Of a stretch of DNA of 64,000 nucleotides, positions 45,713-53,978 are shown piece by piece (the first letter of the stretch is position 1; the number at the start of each line of letters is the position of its first letter). Source of the stretch: Prochlorococcus sp. AG-402-G22. GTDB taxonomy: Bacteria > Cyanobacteriota > Cyanobacteriia > PCC-6307 > Cyanobiaceae. Below the pieces are notes generated by a model. It searched no databases and was not told the DNA's origin. It saw only the letters and a program-made list of their open reading frames with translations. A program made the position numbers and the translations under genes. The stretch lies in the NCBI GenBank assembly GCA_003217035.1, contig QCHV01000001.1, positions 1 to 64,000 of the forward strand, read 5' to 3'.

Positions 45713-46756
45713 TCAACAATTAACTAATTTCTTACTCTGATCAATTATATTACTTCTAATAAGGTTTTCAGCTAAAGATATTGCTTCTGTTAAATGGATG
45801 CTTGATTCGCCAACAACAATTGATTCAAGCTCAGGCCTCACAATATTACGAGCATGTGTCCCTATACTAATTCCAGAGAAAGGTACGCCACACTGTCTTG
45901 CTAGTTTACCAGTTAATGTATTTGTGCCCCCAGATATTAGTATAGGTAAATTGTTAAATTTCCTATCTTTAAACTTTAATTCTTTATTAATAATATCTGC
46001 TATAGCTACAGCCTGGAGGGTTGTATTAAAATTATTAGCTGACCCTCCCATAGGTACTCCATCTGCTTGAATTATAAGGCGATCATCTGCTATTTCTTTT
46101 GCTAATTTTATTCTTTCTACTAAATGTACATTTGTCATATGCTTACGATCTAAGCACATAGATACAATACCTTCAGGTACACACTCGCAGACAGTAGTCC
46201 ATTCCTTAATTGTAGTTATATCATCTGCAATTGCTGCATGAAGTTCTACACTTTCAGCTCCTGCTTGAATGCACAGAGGTAACACCAAAGAAATTTCTTT
46301 TTCATTATGTATATATTCGATTGCAGATGCTGAAGGTGGGCATACTGCCTCGCAATTTCCACAGCCTATGCATCTATCTTCAATAACTTCCAAATTCGAA
46401 GGAATGGCTTCGGTTGGGCAAGACGGAATGCATAAATTGCATCCAATGCAATCTTGAGTAATTACAGCTTTACGAACGTGGTGATCTCCTGGCATTCCAA
46501 CACTGACTGTTATAAAAGGGCGTTCTCCATCATTAGAGAAATAAGGGCTATCAAATGAAAGTGCTGCCTCAATCCCTTTGTTACACGCCTCGACTACTAG
46601 AGGGTTGGCAGATACATCAAAGCCTGTACAACCTGCAAGTGTATAAACAAAGGTCAATTTACTAACTTGCTCTAACTCTTCATATCCAGCACCACAAACT
46701 AACTTAAAGAAAGAAGAAGAAGAAAGAAGCTGCTTATATCTTGAAAATCTATCCAT
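45713..46756 (-). CDS. LdpA-like protein with two [4Fe-4S] clusters
   Basis: 347 residues. FFKLVCGAGYEELEQV and FVYTLAGCTGFDVSANPLVV follow the start of LdpA, the cyanobacterial light-dependent-period protein. Two ferredoxin-like clusters are complete: C103, C106, C109, C113 and C129, C132, C135, C139. The C-terminal half is barrel-like, with SGGTNTLTGKLARQCGVPF near the end. LdpA is usually a core gene, away from glycan genes; this copy sits in a sugar operon between a HAD gene (35 bases upstream) and the membrane protein gene, so it may be a redox enzyme on a sugar. The N-terminal GAG and Cys21 are kept. Confidence 0.75.
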   Translation of the reverse strand: MDRFSRYKQLLSSSSFFKLVCGAGYEELEQVSKLTFVYTLAGCTGFDVSANPLVVEACNKGIEAALSFDSPYFSNDGERPFITVSVGMPGDHHVRKAVITQDCIGCNLCIPSCPTEAIPSNLEVIEDRCIGCGNCEAVCPPSASAIEYIHNEKEISLVLPLCIQAGAESVELHAAIADDITTIKEWTTVCECVPEGIVSMCLDRKHMTNVHLVERIKLAKEIADDRLIIQADGVPMGGSANNFNTTLQAVAIADIINKELKFKDRKFNNLPILISGGTNTLTGKLARQCGVPFSGISIGTHARNIVRPELESIVVGESSIHLTEAISLAENLIRSNIIDQSKKLVNC

Positions 46757-46791
46757 AAATGCTGGATAATCCTTTTTTATTCTATATACTC

Positions 46792-47463
46792 CTAAGCTTT
46801 TAAAAAGTCTAAAAGTTCAAATATGCTATTTATTACTAATATTGAGTTCTTTTGACAGTAGAGTTCGTAGTCTTCAAAGTCAGTCCATTCGCTGACAAAG
46901 ACAAAGTCTAGCCCATTTTCACTGGAGACTTCATGATCCAAACGACTATCTCCAATAAATAAAGATGGCTGCTTTATGCACCCATTTGCTATTTCACGTC
47001 TAAGAATTTTTTCTTTATCATCGGGGCTACCAAAGATTCCTCCATCAAAAAATCTATTTATTTTTTTGTAATTAAAAACTTCTCGCAATTCACTCTGGTC
47101 TCCTCCTGAAACTATAAGCCAATTGGCATTTAGACTTAAATTACGGAGCTCTTCTAATCCAGGAGCAATCTCTGACTGTAAAAGTGCTTTCTTACATATA
47201 TCATTATATTTTAAAAGTAATTCAACTTCTTTTTCCCCATCCATAACAGAAGAGTACTTAGGTGCAATATCTGAGAGAAAGTATCGTATTTTTTTATATC
47301 TAGAAATCCCACCATTAGCTTTGTGATAGTGAACAAATTTATTTACAGCTTCTTCTCCATATGAAGCCAATGCTTTTCTAAAAGAAATTGTCTTTATAGG
47401 ATTAGAGTTTAAGACTACTCCATCACAATCAAAGACTAAACTCTTATACTTTCTAAGATTCAC
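46792..47463 (-). CDS. HAD-superfamily phosphatase
   Basis: 223 residues. VFDCDGVVLNSN (Asp12 and Asp14), IVSGGDQSEL (motif II Ser) and FIGDSRLDHEV (motif IV acids) are complete; a helical cap lies between residues 17 and 85. In KDO or nonulosonate synthesis a HAD phosphatase of this size (KdsC/NeuB-pathway type) removes the phosphate before CMP activation, but the cap makes it a C1-type, unlike KdsC. Its start overlaps the stop of the CMP-transferase gene by four bases. Confidence 0.8.
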   Translation of the reverse strand: MNLRKYKSLVFDCDGVVLNSNPIKTISFRKALASYGEEAVNKFVHYHKANGGISRYKKIRYFLSDIAPKYSSVMDGEKEVELLLKYNDICKKALLQSEIAPGLEELRNLSLNANWLIVSGGDQSELREVFNYKKINRFFDGGIFGSPDDKEKILRREIANGCIKQPSLFIGDSRLDHEVSSENGLDFVFVSEWTDFEDYELYCQKNSILVINSIFELLDFLKA

Positions 47464-48200
47464 GAAAAGAATAGTCTTGAAAGTTCTTTTTCAACCGAAG
47501 TAATATCTGAAGGTATATCCACTGCCAATGTATGATTATTAGTCATAAACATCTTAATCTCTAAACCTAATTCGTAGAATCTTAATATCTCTATATCTTC
47601 AATTTCTTCTAAAAAACCTTTTCTACCAAAACCTAGAAATTTTAGTAGCTCTAATTTATTGTATGCATAAATACATACTTGCTTCTTATATTTAATATTA
47701 CTTGAAGCATTAGTCTTACTGCCTGGTATCATGGACCGAGAGATATATATTAATTTATCTTCTTCAGAAGTAACTAACTTTGGTATATTAGAACATGAAG
47801 GGTCTTCTTTGTCTGTAATAAAAGTATAACCATTTATAATATATTTACTATTTTTTTTCTTATTTTCTATTGCAATTAAAATATCTTCAGGTTCAACTAA
47901 TGGTTCATCCCCTTGTACATTTACGTAGATATCATAATCTAGATTACTAGCTGCTTCTGCAACTCTATCTGTTCCTGTTAAATGATTTGATTTAGTTAAA
48001 ATTGCTTGATAACCCGACTCAATTACCAAGTTAAATATTCTTTTGTCGTCCGTTGCAACATAAACATTCTCTGATCCCACAGCTCTTGAAGAGGTTTCGG
48101 CCACCCAAATTACCATAGGCTTACCAAGAAGCTTTACTAAGGGTTTTCCAGGAAGTCTAGAAGACTTATATCTTGCTGGGATTATTACACAAGACCTCAT
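47460..48200 (-). CDS. CMP-ulosonic-acid synthetase (KdsB-like)
   Basis: 246 residues, the KdsB length. IIPARYKSSRLPGKPLVKLLG is the CTP loop, LTGTDRVAEAA and VNVQGDEPLVEPE bind sugar and metal, and AVDIPSDI closes the protein as in KdsB. It should form a CMP-linked eight- or nine-carbon sugar acid. No KdsA, KdsD or NeuB gene is visible here. It lies three bases after the aldolase gene and overlaps the HAD gene by four. Confidence 0.9.
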   Translation of the reverse strand: MRSCVIIPARYKSSRLPGKPLVKLLGKPMVIWVAETSSRAVGSENVYVATDDKRIFNLVIESGYQAILTKSNHLTGTDRVAEAASNLDYDIYVNVQGDEPLVEPEDILIAIENKKKNSKYIINGYTFITDKEDPSCSNIPKLVTSEEDKLIYISRSMIPGSKTNASSNIKYKKQVCIYAYNKLELLKFLGFGRKGFLEEIEDIEILRFYELGLEIKMFMTNNHTLAVDIPSDITSVEKELSRLFFS

Positions 48201-48203
48201 AAA

Positions 48204-49850
48204 TTAAATGCCATATACACTTTTTATAGTTAGGTTTTTATATTTAGATGGGGTAATTGCTATTAATTCTAAATCTGGGCGAGCTGTCTTGAATTTATTT
48301 AACAAATCATTTACTTCATCATTTCTTGAATCATCAGTTGAATATCCATCAAATCCTGCCAAATAAATTTTAGATGCTTTCCCACTCGAAACTATAGCCA
48401 GAGCATATGCAAGGACTAACGAGTTGGGAAGCAAGCTATATGTTTCAAAAAATTCAAAGCCCTCTTGAGAAATTCCAATTCCATAGTCTAATACTTCTTT
48501 TAGTTTCATTAATTTAGAAAATTCTTTAGGAAGCATAGACAATGGAATTATAAGAGGTTGGGGCAACTCCAAATGTGTCTTTAGGTCTGCCAAAAGCCTT
48601 GTGGGGTGACATGCAATTCTAAAATCAATCAACTGGTTGTTAATTAATGTCTGGGTATTCATTGCTATTACAATTGCATTTGATCTCTTAATAAATGACT
48701 CCACTGCTTTTATATGAGAATGTAATTTTTCTCCTGTACCCAAAAGCAGAACATCCTTGCCCTCAAAATGATTCCTAGGCTGCCAGCTTCCGACTGGTTC
48801 AGCATTATAGAATTTTCTTGTATCATCTAAGTTTGTAAAATTAAATTTTTTATTTTCTACTCCTTGACTTTTTAAATAATCAATTGAAGCCAATATATCC
48901 TCTTCCTGATATCTATAATCTGAAAGCATGGACTGAATATAAGATGGGTGAATAGAGTATTTACCTGCTAAATAATAATATGGGTTAGTTCCCCAAGCAT
49001 GCTTAATCTTTAAAGGTTTGAACTCTCTGTTAATTAGTTTAAGCAAAGGGACATAATTAATATTCTTTTTCTTTTTGTTGGCAATCTCAAGCATTAGCTC
49101 TTCTGTTTTTGCATTTCCTGGCCCTCTACCAATTCCAGTAATTGTACTGTCGACCCAGGTAACTCCTTCCTCTATTGCTTTAAGAGTATTAGAAAGAGCA
49201 AGTCCTTGGTTGTCGTGTGCATGAATACCTATAGGACCTGACCAATTCATTCTTAAATTAGTAATTATATTTTCTATATGAGCTGGCTTTAATGCACCTA
49301 AGCTATCTGCTATATATAAGACATCTATTGTATTTCCTGAAACCAAACTACCTAGTTCTATAATTTGATCTGGAGACTTATCTGAGACCTGAGTAACATT
49401 ACAACCAGTCATATAACCGCAGGAATTTAAATATTCATACGCAATCATGGACTGTTTAATTGAATGAGCTGATCCCGCTATTCGCACTAAGTCTACTGGT
49501 GATTTATTAGCACTAACTGGTACGAGCCTTTTTAATCTCTGAATGCTAAATTTGTTATTATAAAATAAATCAGATGAATTAATCATAATAGCTATCTTTA
49601 TATCTTTTGGGATATCTAAAGACCTCAAGAATTCATCCGTAGTAAAAGCACATGAACCTTTAAAGTTGTTATTTTCTAAATATCTAAAGCCAATTTCACA
49701 ATATCCAACAGAGGTTCCCTCAATTGCTGATAAATAACTATTTATAAGCTCATATGAAAAATCCCAATTTGTATAATAACCACCATCTCTGAATGTACAG
49801 TCAAGATGTACTATCTCATTGGTCATGATCTTATAGCTCTCAATTTTCAA
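48204..49850 (-). CDS. DRE-TIM (HMGL-like) aldolase fused to a C-terminal domain
   Basis: 548 residues. LDCTFRDGGYYTNW near residue 16 is the DRE-TIM metallolyase signature (D-x-T-x-R-D-G), and IGIHAHDNQGLALSN near 208 holds the H-x-H metal ligands, as in 4-hydroxy-2-oxovalerate aldolase. Residues about 350-548 form a Rossmann-like second domain (DVLLLGTGEKLHSHI, VIAMNTQTLINNQLIDFR). Family members condense or split pyruvate or acetyl-CoA with an oxo acid. Between dld (105 bases upstream) and the CMP-transferase gene, pyruvate is the natural guess for one partner. ATG at residue 9 (MTNEIVHL) is a second possible start. Confidence 0.8.
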   Translation of the reverse strand: MKIESYKIMTNEIVHLDCTFRDGGYYTNWDFSYELINSYLSAIEGTSVGYCEIGFRYLENNNFKGSCAFTTDEFLRSLDIPKDIKIAIMINSSDLFYNNKFSIQRLKRLVPVSANKSPVDLVRIAGSAHSIKQSMIAYEYLNSCGYMTGCNVTQVSDKSPDQIIELGSLVSGNTIDVLYIADSLGALKPAHIENIITNLRMNWSGPIGIHAHDNQGLALSNTLKAIEEGVTWVDSTITGIGRGPGNAKTEELMLEIANKKKKNINYVPLLKLINREFKPLKIKHAWGTNPYYYLAGKYSIHPSYIQSMLSDYRYQEEDILASIDYLKSQGVENKKFNFTNLDDTRKFYNAEPVGSWQPRNHFEGKDVLLLGTGEKLHSHIKAVESFIKRSNAIVIAMNTQTLINNQLIDFRIACHPTRLLADLKTHLELPQPLIIPLSMLPKEFSKLMKLKEVLDYGIGISQEGFEFFETYSLLPNSLVLAYALAIVSSGKASKIYLAGFDGYSTDDSRNDEVNDLLNKFKTARPDLELIAITPSKYKNLTIKSVYGI

Positions 49851-49955
49851 AAAGGCCTTCTAGCCAGATGATCTGAGATTATGGATATTATATACGAACG
49901 TTGGTTCTTTTCAATATCGTGGGCTATTAGGACCTTCTGTAAGAAAACACTGATT

Positions 49956-51653
49956 TTATTCATAAAATTTATTTTTAGACAACTTGCCAATACCAGAGTT
50001 AAAGGAATTAGTAGGATCTATCTTTTTATAAAAGTTTTCTAAATTACTATCAGCAAAATACAAATGTCCCACATTGTGTTCAGCTGGGTATTTTGCTCCT
50101 AGTGAATCTAACTTGCGAAGCAGCTTGGTTTTTAAAATTTTCTTTTGGTCTTCACTTTCAAGTATAAAATCCCAATGAAAAACCATACATAAGAAATGGC
50201 CCATTCGAAAAACATTTAAGCTATCAGTCATAAAATCTTCAGATATAATTTGATGCCAATTATCACAATTTCTTGGCATAGCTACATCTAAAGGGAAAAG
50301 CACGGCTGACTTGTCTTTATTCAAAATTGCAAAGCGTTTTGGTGCAATACCAGCCACATAGCGATGAAGTAATAAATCCGAACCTTCATTTCTGGAACAC
50401 TTATAATAATCAAAATCTTCTTCATTACATACTTCTAAAAGCATATTCTCTGTATTAGCAATATTACTATCACTACATTTAATAATTAAAATATGCTCAA
50501 ACCTTTCTCTATACTCTCTTGCTTTACTAGGTAAATGATCCGGTAAAAGTTCAGCATGCTTATGCAGAAATACATCAAAGTAATTTTTTCTAGATAGTGA
50601 TAGCAAAGATAGTAAGGAATCTAATCTTTTCTTAAACCAAAATAGTTTAGGGATAAACTTCTTTCCAAAATACTTAATTATAAGGAACGTATCCTTTCCA
50701 TAAACATCTGCTCCATCGAAGAAGCTTCTATGCATATATTCAACCATATCTGGAAGTTGTTTGAACTTAGTTAAGATATAACGTCTAATATTAGTAAAAT
50801 GATTTGGATCATTAGTACCAATCAAGAAAACTTGTTCCTGTTTAGACTTATTAAAAGTATCTAGCCTTACAGCAAAAACAGCTATTTTGCCTGCACAGCC
50901 ACTTGCTTCAAAAAGTCTTCTTTTATCAGCATTAAATCTAGCAGGAGTATTGGAGGTTATATCTCTTACTCTAGAAGAATATTCATTATCAGAAGCTTTA
51001 TATTTTGACTTAGGTAAGTTTGATCTGGAAAATTTTAGGTTTTCAAGGTTATATAGTATTTCTCTTGGAGAATTCCCTAGTTCAATATCTAAATGATTGA
51101 CAAGCTCTAACTTGCCATTCTCATTAATCTTGGCATAAAGAGATAGTTCTGTATAAGCCGGTCCTCGATTTACTAAATTTCCTCCTGAGTTATTACATAT
51201 ACCACCTACGATTGAAGCTCCTATACATGAAGAACCAATTAGTGAATGAGGCTCACGATTATAAGCAGACAAAACATCTTCTAGCCTAGTTAAAGTAGAC
51301 CCAGCAAATGCCAATACTTGCTCACCCTTATTTAATAGTATTAGCTTATCTAGGCGTAAGGTATTAATAATCAACACATCTCTATCATAATTATCTCCTT
51401 CAGGTGTTGAGCCTCCAGTCAATCCTGTATTTGCTGCCTGAATAATGATAATTTTTTCAAAAGATACACATATTTCTAAAATCTCCCAAAATTCCAACAA
51501 TCTCTTTGGTAATACAACACAGCAAGCTTTACCTTGTCCAATACGAATACCTTCTGTATAACTTTTTATATCTTCCTCTTTGATAAGTAAATTCCTTGGA
51601 CCAACCACTTCTGATATAGCCTGAATAAACTCTGGAATACGGTCATTTCTCAT
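49956..51653 (-). CDS. dld: Quinone-dependent D-lactate dehydrogenase (Dld, E. coli type)
   Basis: 565 residues against 571 in E. coli, so complete. IQAANTGLTGGSTP, REPHSLIGSSCIGASIVGGICNNSGG and DTPARFNAD-like text (SNTPARFNADKRRLFEASG) follow the E. coli protein almost block for block, and the end YPAEHNVGHLYFADSNLENFY with NSGIGKLSKNK matches the membrane-binding C-terminus. FAD enzyme that oxidises D-lactate to pyruvate and gives electrons to quinone. It is the first gene of the minus-strand operon. A Dld of this kind is more usual in proteobacteria, so transfer into the island is likely. Confidence 0.93.
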   Translation of the reverse strand: MRNDRIPEFIQAISEVVGPRNLLIKEEDIKSYTEGIRIGQGKACCVVLPKRLLEFWEILEICVSFEKIIIIQAANTGLTGGSTPEGDNYDRDVLIINTLRLDKLILLNKGEQVLAFAGSTLTRLEDVLSAYNREPHSLIGSSCIGASIVGGICNNSGGNLVNRGPAYTELSLYAKINENGKLELVNHLDIELGNSPREILYNLENLKFSRSNLPKSKYKASDNEYSSRVRDITSNTPARFNADKRRLFEASGCAGKIAVFAVRLDTFNKSKQEQVFLIGTNDPNHFTNIRRYILTKFKQLPDMVEYMHRSFFDGADVYGKDTFLIIKYFGKKFIPKLFWFKKRLDSLLSLLSLSRKNYFDVFLHKHAELLPDHLPSKAREYRERFEHILIIKCSDSNIANTENMLLEVCNEEDFDYYKCSRNEGSDLLLHRYVAGIAPKRFAILNKDKSAVLFPLDVAMPRNCDNWHQIISEDFMTDSLNVFRMGHFLCMVFHWDFILESEDQKKILKTKLLRKLDSLGAKYPAEHNVGHLYFADSNLENFYKKIDPTNSFNSGIGKLSKNKFYE

Positions 51654-52078
51654 CTATTTATTGGTAAAGATAAAAACTGAGTACTAATGAAGATAATGGT
51701 TTATGCGTTTTTATATAATAAAAGAACAATGTGGAGCTCAGGCAATTCTAACCGCTGAGAACCTGAATGCAATGTAGGCGCTCTACAAGCTGAGATACAA
51801 CATGATTTTTCAGGGGTTTTTAGCATTTTGCACGCAGGCATAACATAATTAAGAATAGCTGACAAAATCACCCTTTTTATATCACTGATAGGTGTTCTTA
51901 ATATCGTTTGGTTTGAATACTACAGAATAAAAAACTGAAGATAATTATGAATAGACTAGATTATAAAATCTACTAGAATATGAATTATTAGATCCTAAAT
52001 TATAAATAAATACTGAGTACTTTTAGAGAAAAACCGCTGAATAGTTTTCTACTTAGATATATTTCTACAAAGCTTATT
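51654..52078. other. Spacer of 425 bases with a tRNA-Ala remnant and otherwise no gene
   Basis: Between dld (start at 51653) and the end of the methyltransferase at 52079. The first 80 bases hold AT-rich sequence expected to contain the dld promoter. A degenerate tRNA lies at 51732-51803 (listed separately). The rest, to 52078, is AT-rich with no frame over 30 codons that looks coding. Confidence 0.55.
51732..51803 (-). pseudogene. Degenerate tRNA-Ala remnant (anticodon TGC)
   Basis: Aligned without gaps to the intact tRNA-Ala at 55529-55601 on the same strand, about 50 of 72 positions agree by my hand count, with unbroken runs at ACCGCTGA, GCTCTAC and CTGAG (plus-strand reading). The anticodon loop ATTGCAT would give TGC. 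The acceptor ends no longer pair (ATGTTGT against GAGCTCC), so it cannot fold as a working tRNA. Consistent with an old attachment-site copy. Confidence 0.75.
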
Positions 52079-52618
52079 TTAAATCTTTCTCGCTATTGTT
52101 ATATATTGAATAGGCATAAGCTGCCTGTTAGGTGATTCAAAAGTCTTAATCTTCTCTATTTCCCAACCGTTAGATAGTAAAACTCTTAATCCGTGAATTG
52201 TAAAACGCCAATTATCAGGTAATGGACCATGAATTCTAAAATTAAATGGGGTTGAAATATATAAAAGACCGTTTGGTCGTAAAAGATGATTTAAACATTC
52301 TAATGCTCGAAATGGATCTCTAACATGTTCTAAAACTTCAAATAAAAGAATTACATCATATCTGTATGATATTTGATGTATCTCCTCGTAGTTGCATATA
52401 TCTGCTTTAAATGTAATTTTTGTGTCTTCAACTATATCTAAGGTATGCAAAGTTGCTTTTTTGAACTCTAATGATAAATCACGGTTACTTGTAGGACCTA
52501 TCTCAAGAATTTCATTATGCTGCTTATCGTATTGGCTAATTATTTCATCTAACATTTTGTTTATATTTTCTCTAAGAATTTTCAATGCCTTTTTATCAAA
52601 CTCTGATGGTTTATGCAT
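52079..52618 (-). CDS. SAM-dependent class I methyltransferase
   Basis: 179 residues. EILEIGPTSNRDLSLEF is motif I (E-x-G-x), HTLDIVEDTKITFKADI motif II with the ribose acid, VILLFEVLEHVRDPFRAL motif IV with the usual LEHV, and LLRPNGLLYISTPF motif V. Short and soluble, in the style of sugar O-methyltransferases such as those after WbbD-like GTs. Starts within eight bases of the ATP-grasp stop, so coupled to it. The three genes 55319-52079 form the cargo between intact and remnant tRNA-Ala. Confidence 0.85.
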   Translation of the reverse strand: MHKPSEFDKKALKILRENINKMLDEIISQYDKQHNEILEIGPTSNRDLSLEFKKATLHTLDIVEDTKITFKADICNYEEIHQISYRYDVILLFEVLEHVRDPFRALECLNHLLRPNGLLYISTPFNFRIHGPLPDNWRFTIHGLRVLLSNGWEIEKIKTFESPNRQLMPIQYITIARKI

Positions 52619-53915
52619 GACCTTCTATATGGGTTACTAATGTTTCTATCATATCGCAGGAAAAAACAGGAATTGCAAGTTCTTTAGATATTTTAGTTCT
52701 TTCTGTATATGAATTATCAATGTAAATTGAATTCATACATTTAATGTAATTTGACCTGTCTTTACTTAAATCATTTAATTGTATTACTTCAAGAAAATAA
52801 TTCAATAAATCATAATTTTTAAGAATAGTTATAATGTTTCCTGTATGTTTTGTTATTAAGATACAATTGATATCAAAGTTTCTACATTGTGATATCAAAG
52901 CAACAGCAAAAGGATTTATATTATCATTAATTAATATTGTATCAGTGAACTCAATATATAAAGTCTTTAATTTAATTTTAGGTTTTAAAGTAGAATGAAG
53001 ATTCCGAATTAAATATTCAAAAGTCATGTTTTTTGTAATTTTAATATTAGTCTTATCTATAAGTATTAATATTGAAAGCAAGGAAGTATTTATACCATTG
53101 GCTCTCATTAAAGTCATATTGCCTGAAATCCTTGGTCCAATCTCTAAAAGGCAGGGGATATTATAATTATCATCTTTAACCTGTAAAAACCATGCACCTC
53201 GTAGCTTTGTTAATTCAGCTACTCTTGTGACAAAATTCTCAATATCTTTTCGATCTTTTATTATTTTTGTAATCCTTGCTATACCTGACTGGATAAAAAT
53301 TCTTTCTCTTATAACAAAATCAATTAGTTTACCTTCTCTATTAGAAATACAATCAACTGTATACTCTTTCCCAGGTAGAAACTCTAGAAATAGAAAATCA
53401 TTATCTTTAGGAATATTTTCATATTCATATGAGTTCTTGATTAAAAATACATTTTTTGAACCATAACCTTTATCTGGTTTTACAAATATAGGATATTTAT
53501 TATTTTTAAATTTGCTTATAATTTCTGGGGTTCTTACTTTATTTCTTAAGAATATGTATGTTTGTAATTTTGATCTATATTTCCTTATTTGTTCAGGGTA
53601 ATCAGACACAATATCTGCTTGTATATTACCCCAATTATCTGCCAACCAATCTAGGAATAAATCATGAGCAGGAAAAATTATATCAATAGAGTAATTATTA
53701 ATAAATTTTTTTAATTCAATTTTAAAATTATCTGAATTTATATTTGGCAAATAATATGGACTAATTTCAGGTAATGATGAAGCCAATATTAATTCAAAGG
53801 ATGTTTCATATTTTAAAGCATTTACTATTTCTAAAGCAATATTAGAAGTAGAAGGAAAGATTAATATTTTTCTAACTTTCTTTATTGATTTAATTTTTCC
53901 TTTTTTTGAATCCAT
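52611..53915 (-). CDS. ATP-grasp enzyme fused to a HAD-like C-terminal domain
   Basis: 434 residues. Residues 1-110 form the pre-ATP-grasp Rossmann fold (ILIFPSTSNIALEIVNAL). ATP-grasp follows with PIFVKPDKGYGSKNVFLI and FLEFLPGKEYTVDCI, ending at LEIGPRISGNMTLM. Residues 300-434 look HAD-like: IEFTDTILINDN in the place of motif I and IYIDNSYTERTKISKELAIPVF as motif IV, but the first aspartate is replaced (IEFTD). ATP-grasp ligases join an acid to an amine or thiol; here probably an acyl or amino acid to a sugar. Overlaps the methyltransferase by eight bases. Confidence 0.8.
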   Translation of the reverse strand: MDSKKGKIKSIKKVRKILIFPSTSNIALEIVNALKYETSFELILASSLPEISPYYLPNINSDNFKIELKKFINNYSIDIIFPAHDLFLDWLADNWGNIQADIVSDYPEQIRKYRSKLQTYIFLRNKVRTPEIISKFKNNKYPIFVKPDKGYGSKNVFLIKNSYEYENIPKDNDFLFLEFLPGKEYTVDCISNREGKLIDFVIRERIFIQSGIARITKIIKDRKDIENFVTRVAELTKLRGAWFLQVKDDNYNIPCLLEIGPRISGNMTLMRANGINTSLLSILILIDKTNIKITKNMTFEYLIRNLHSTLKPKIKLKTLYIEFTDTILINDNINPFAVALISQCRNFDINCILITKHTGNIITILKNYDLLNYFLEVIQLNDLSKDRSNYIKCMNSIYIDNSYTERTKISKELAIPVFSCDMIETLVTHIEGHA

Positions 53916-53978
53916 AGTCCTAATAATAGTTTAAATTTGATTATTATGTTAAAGAGCTAATATAAAAGAAGTATATGA

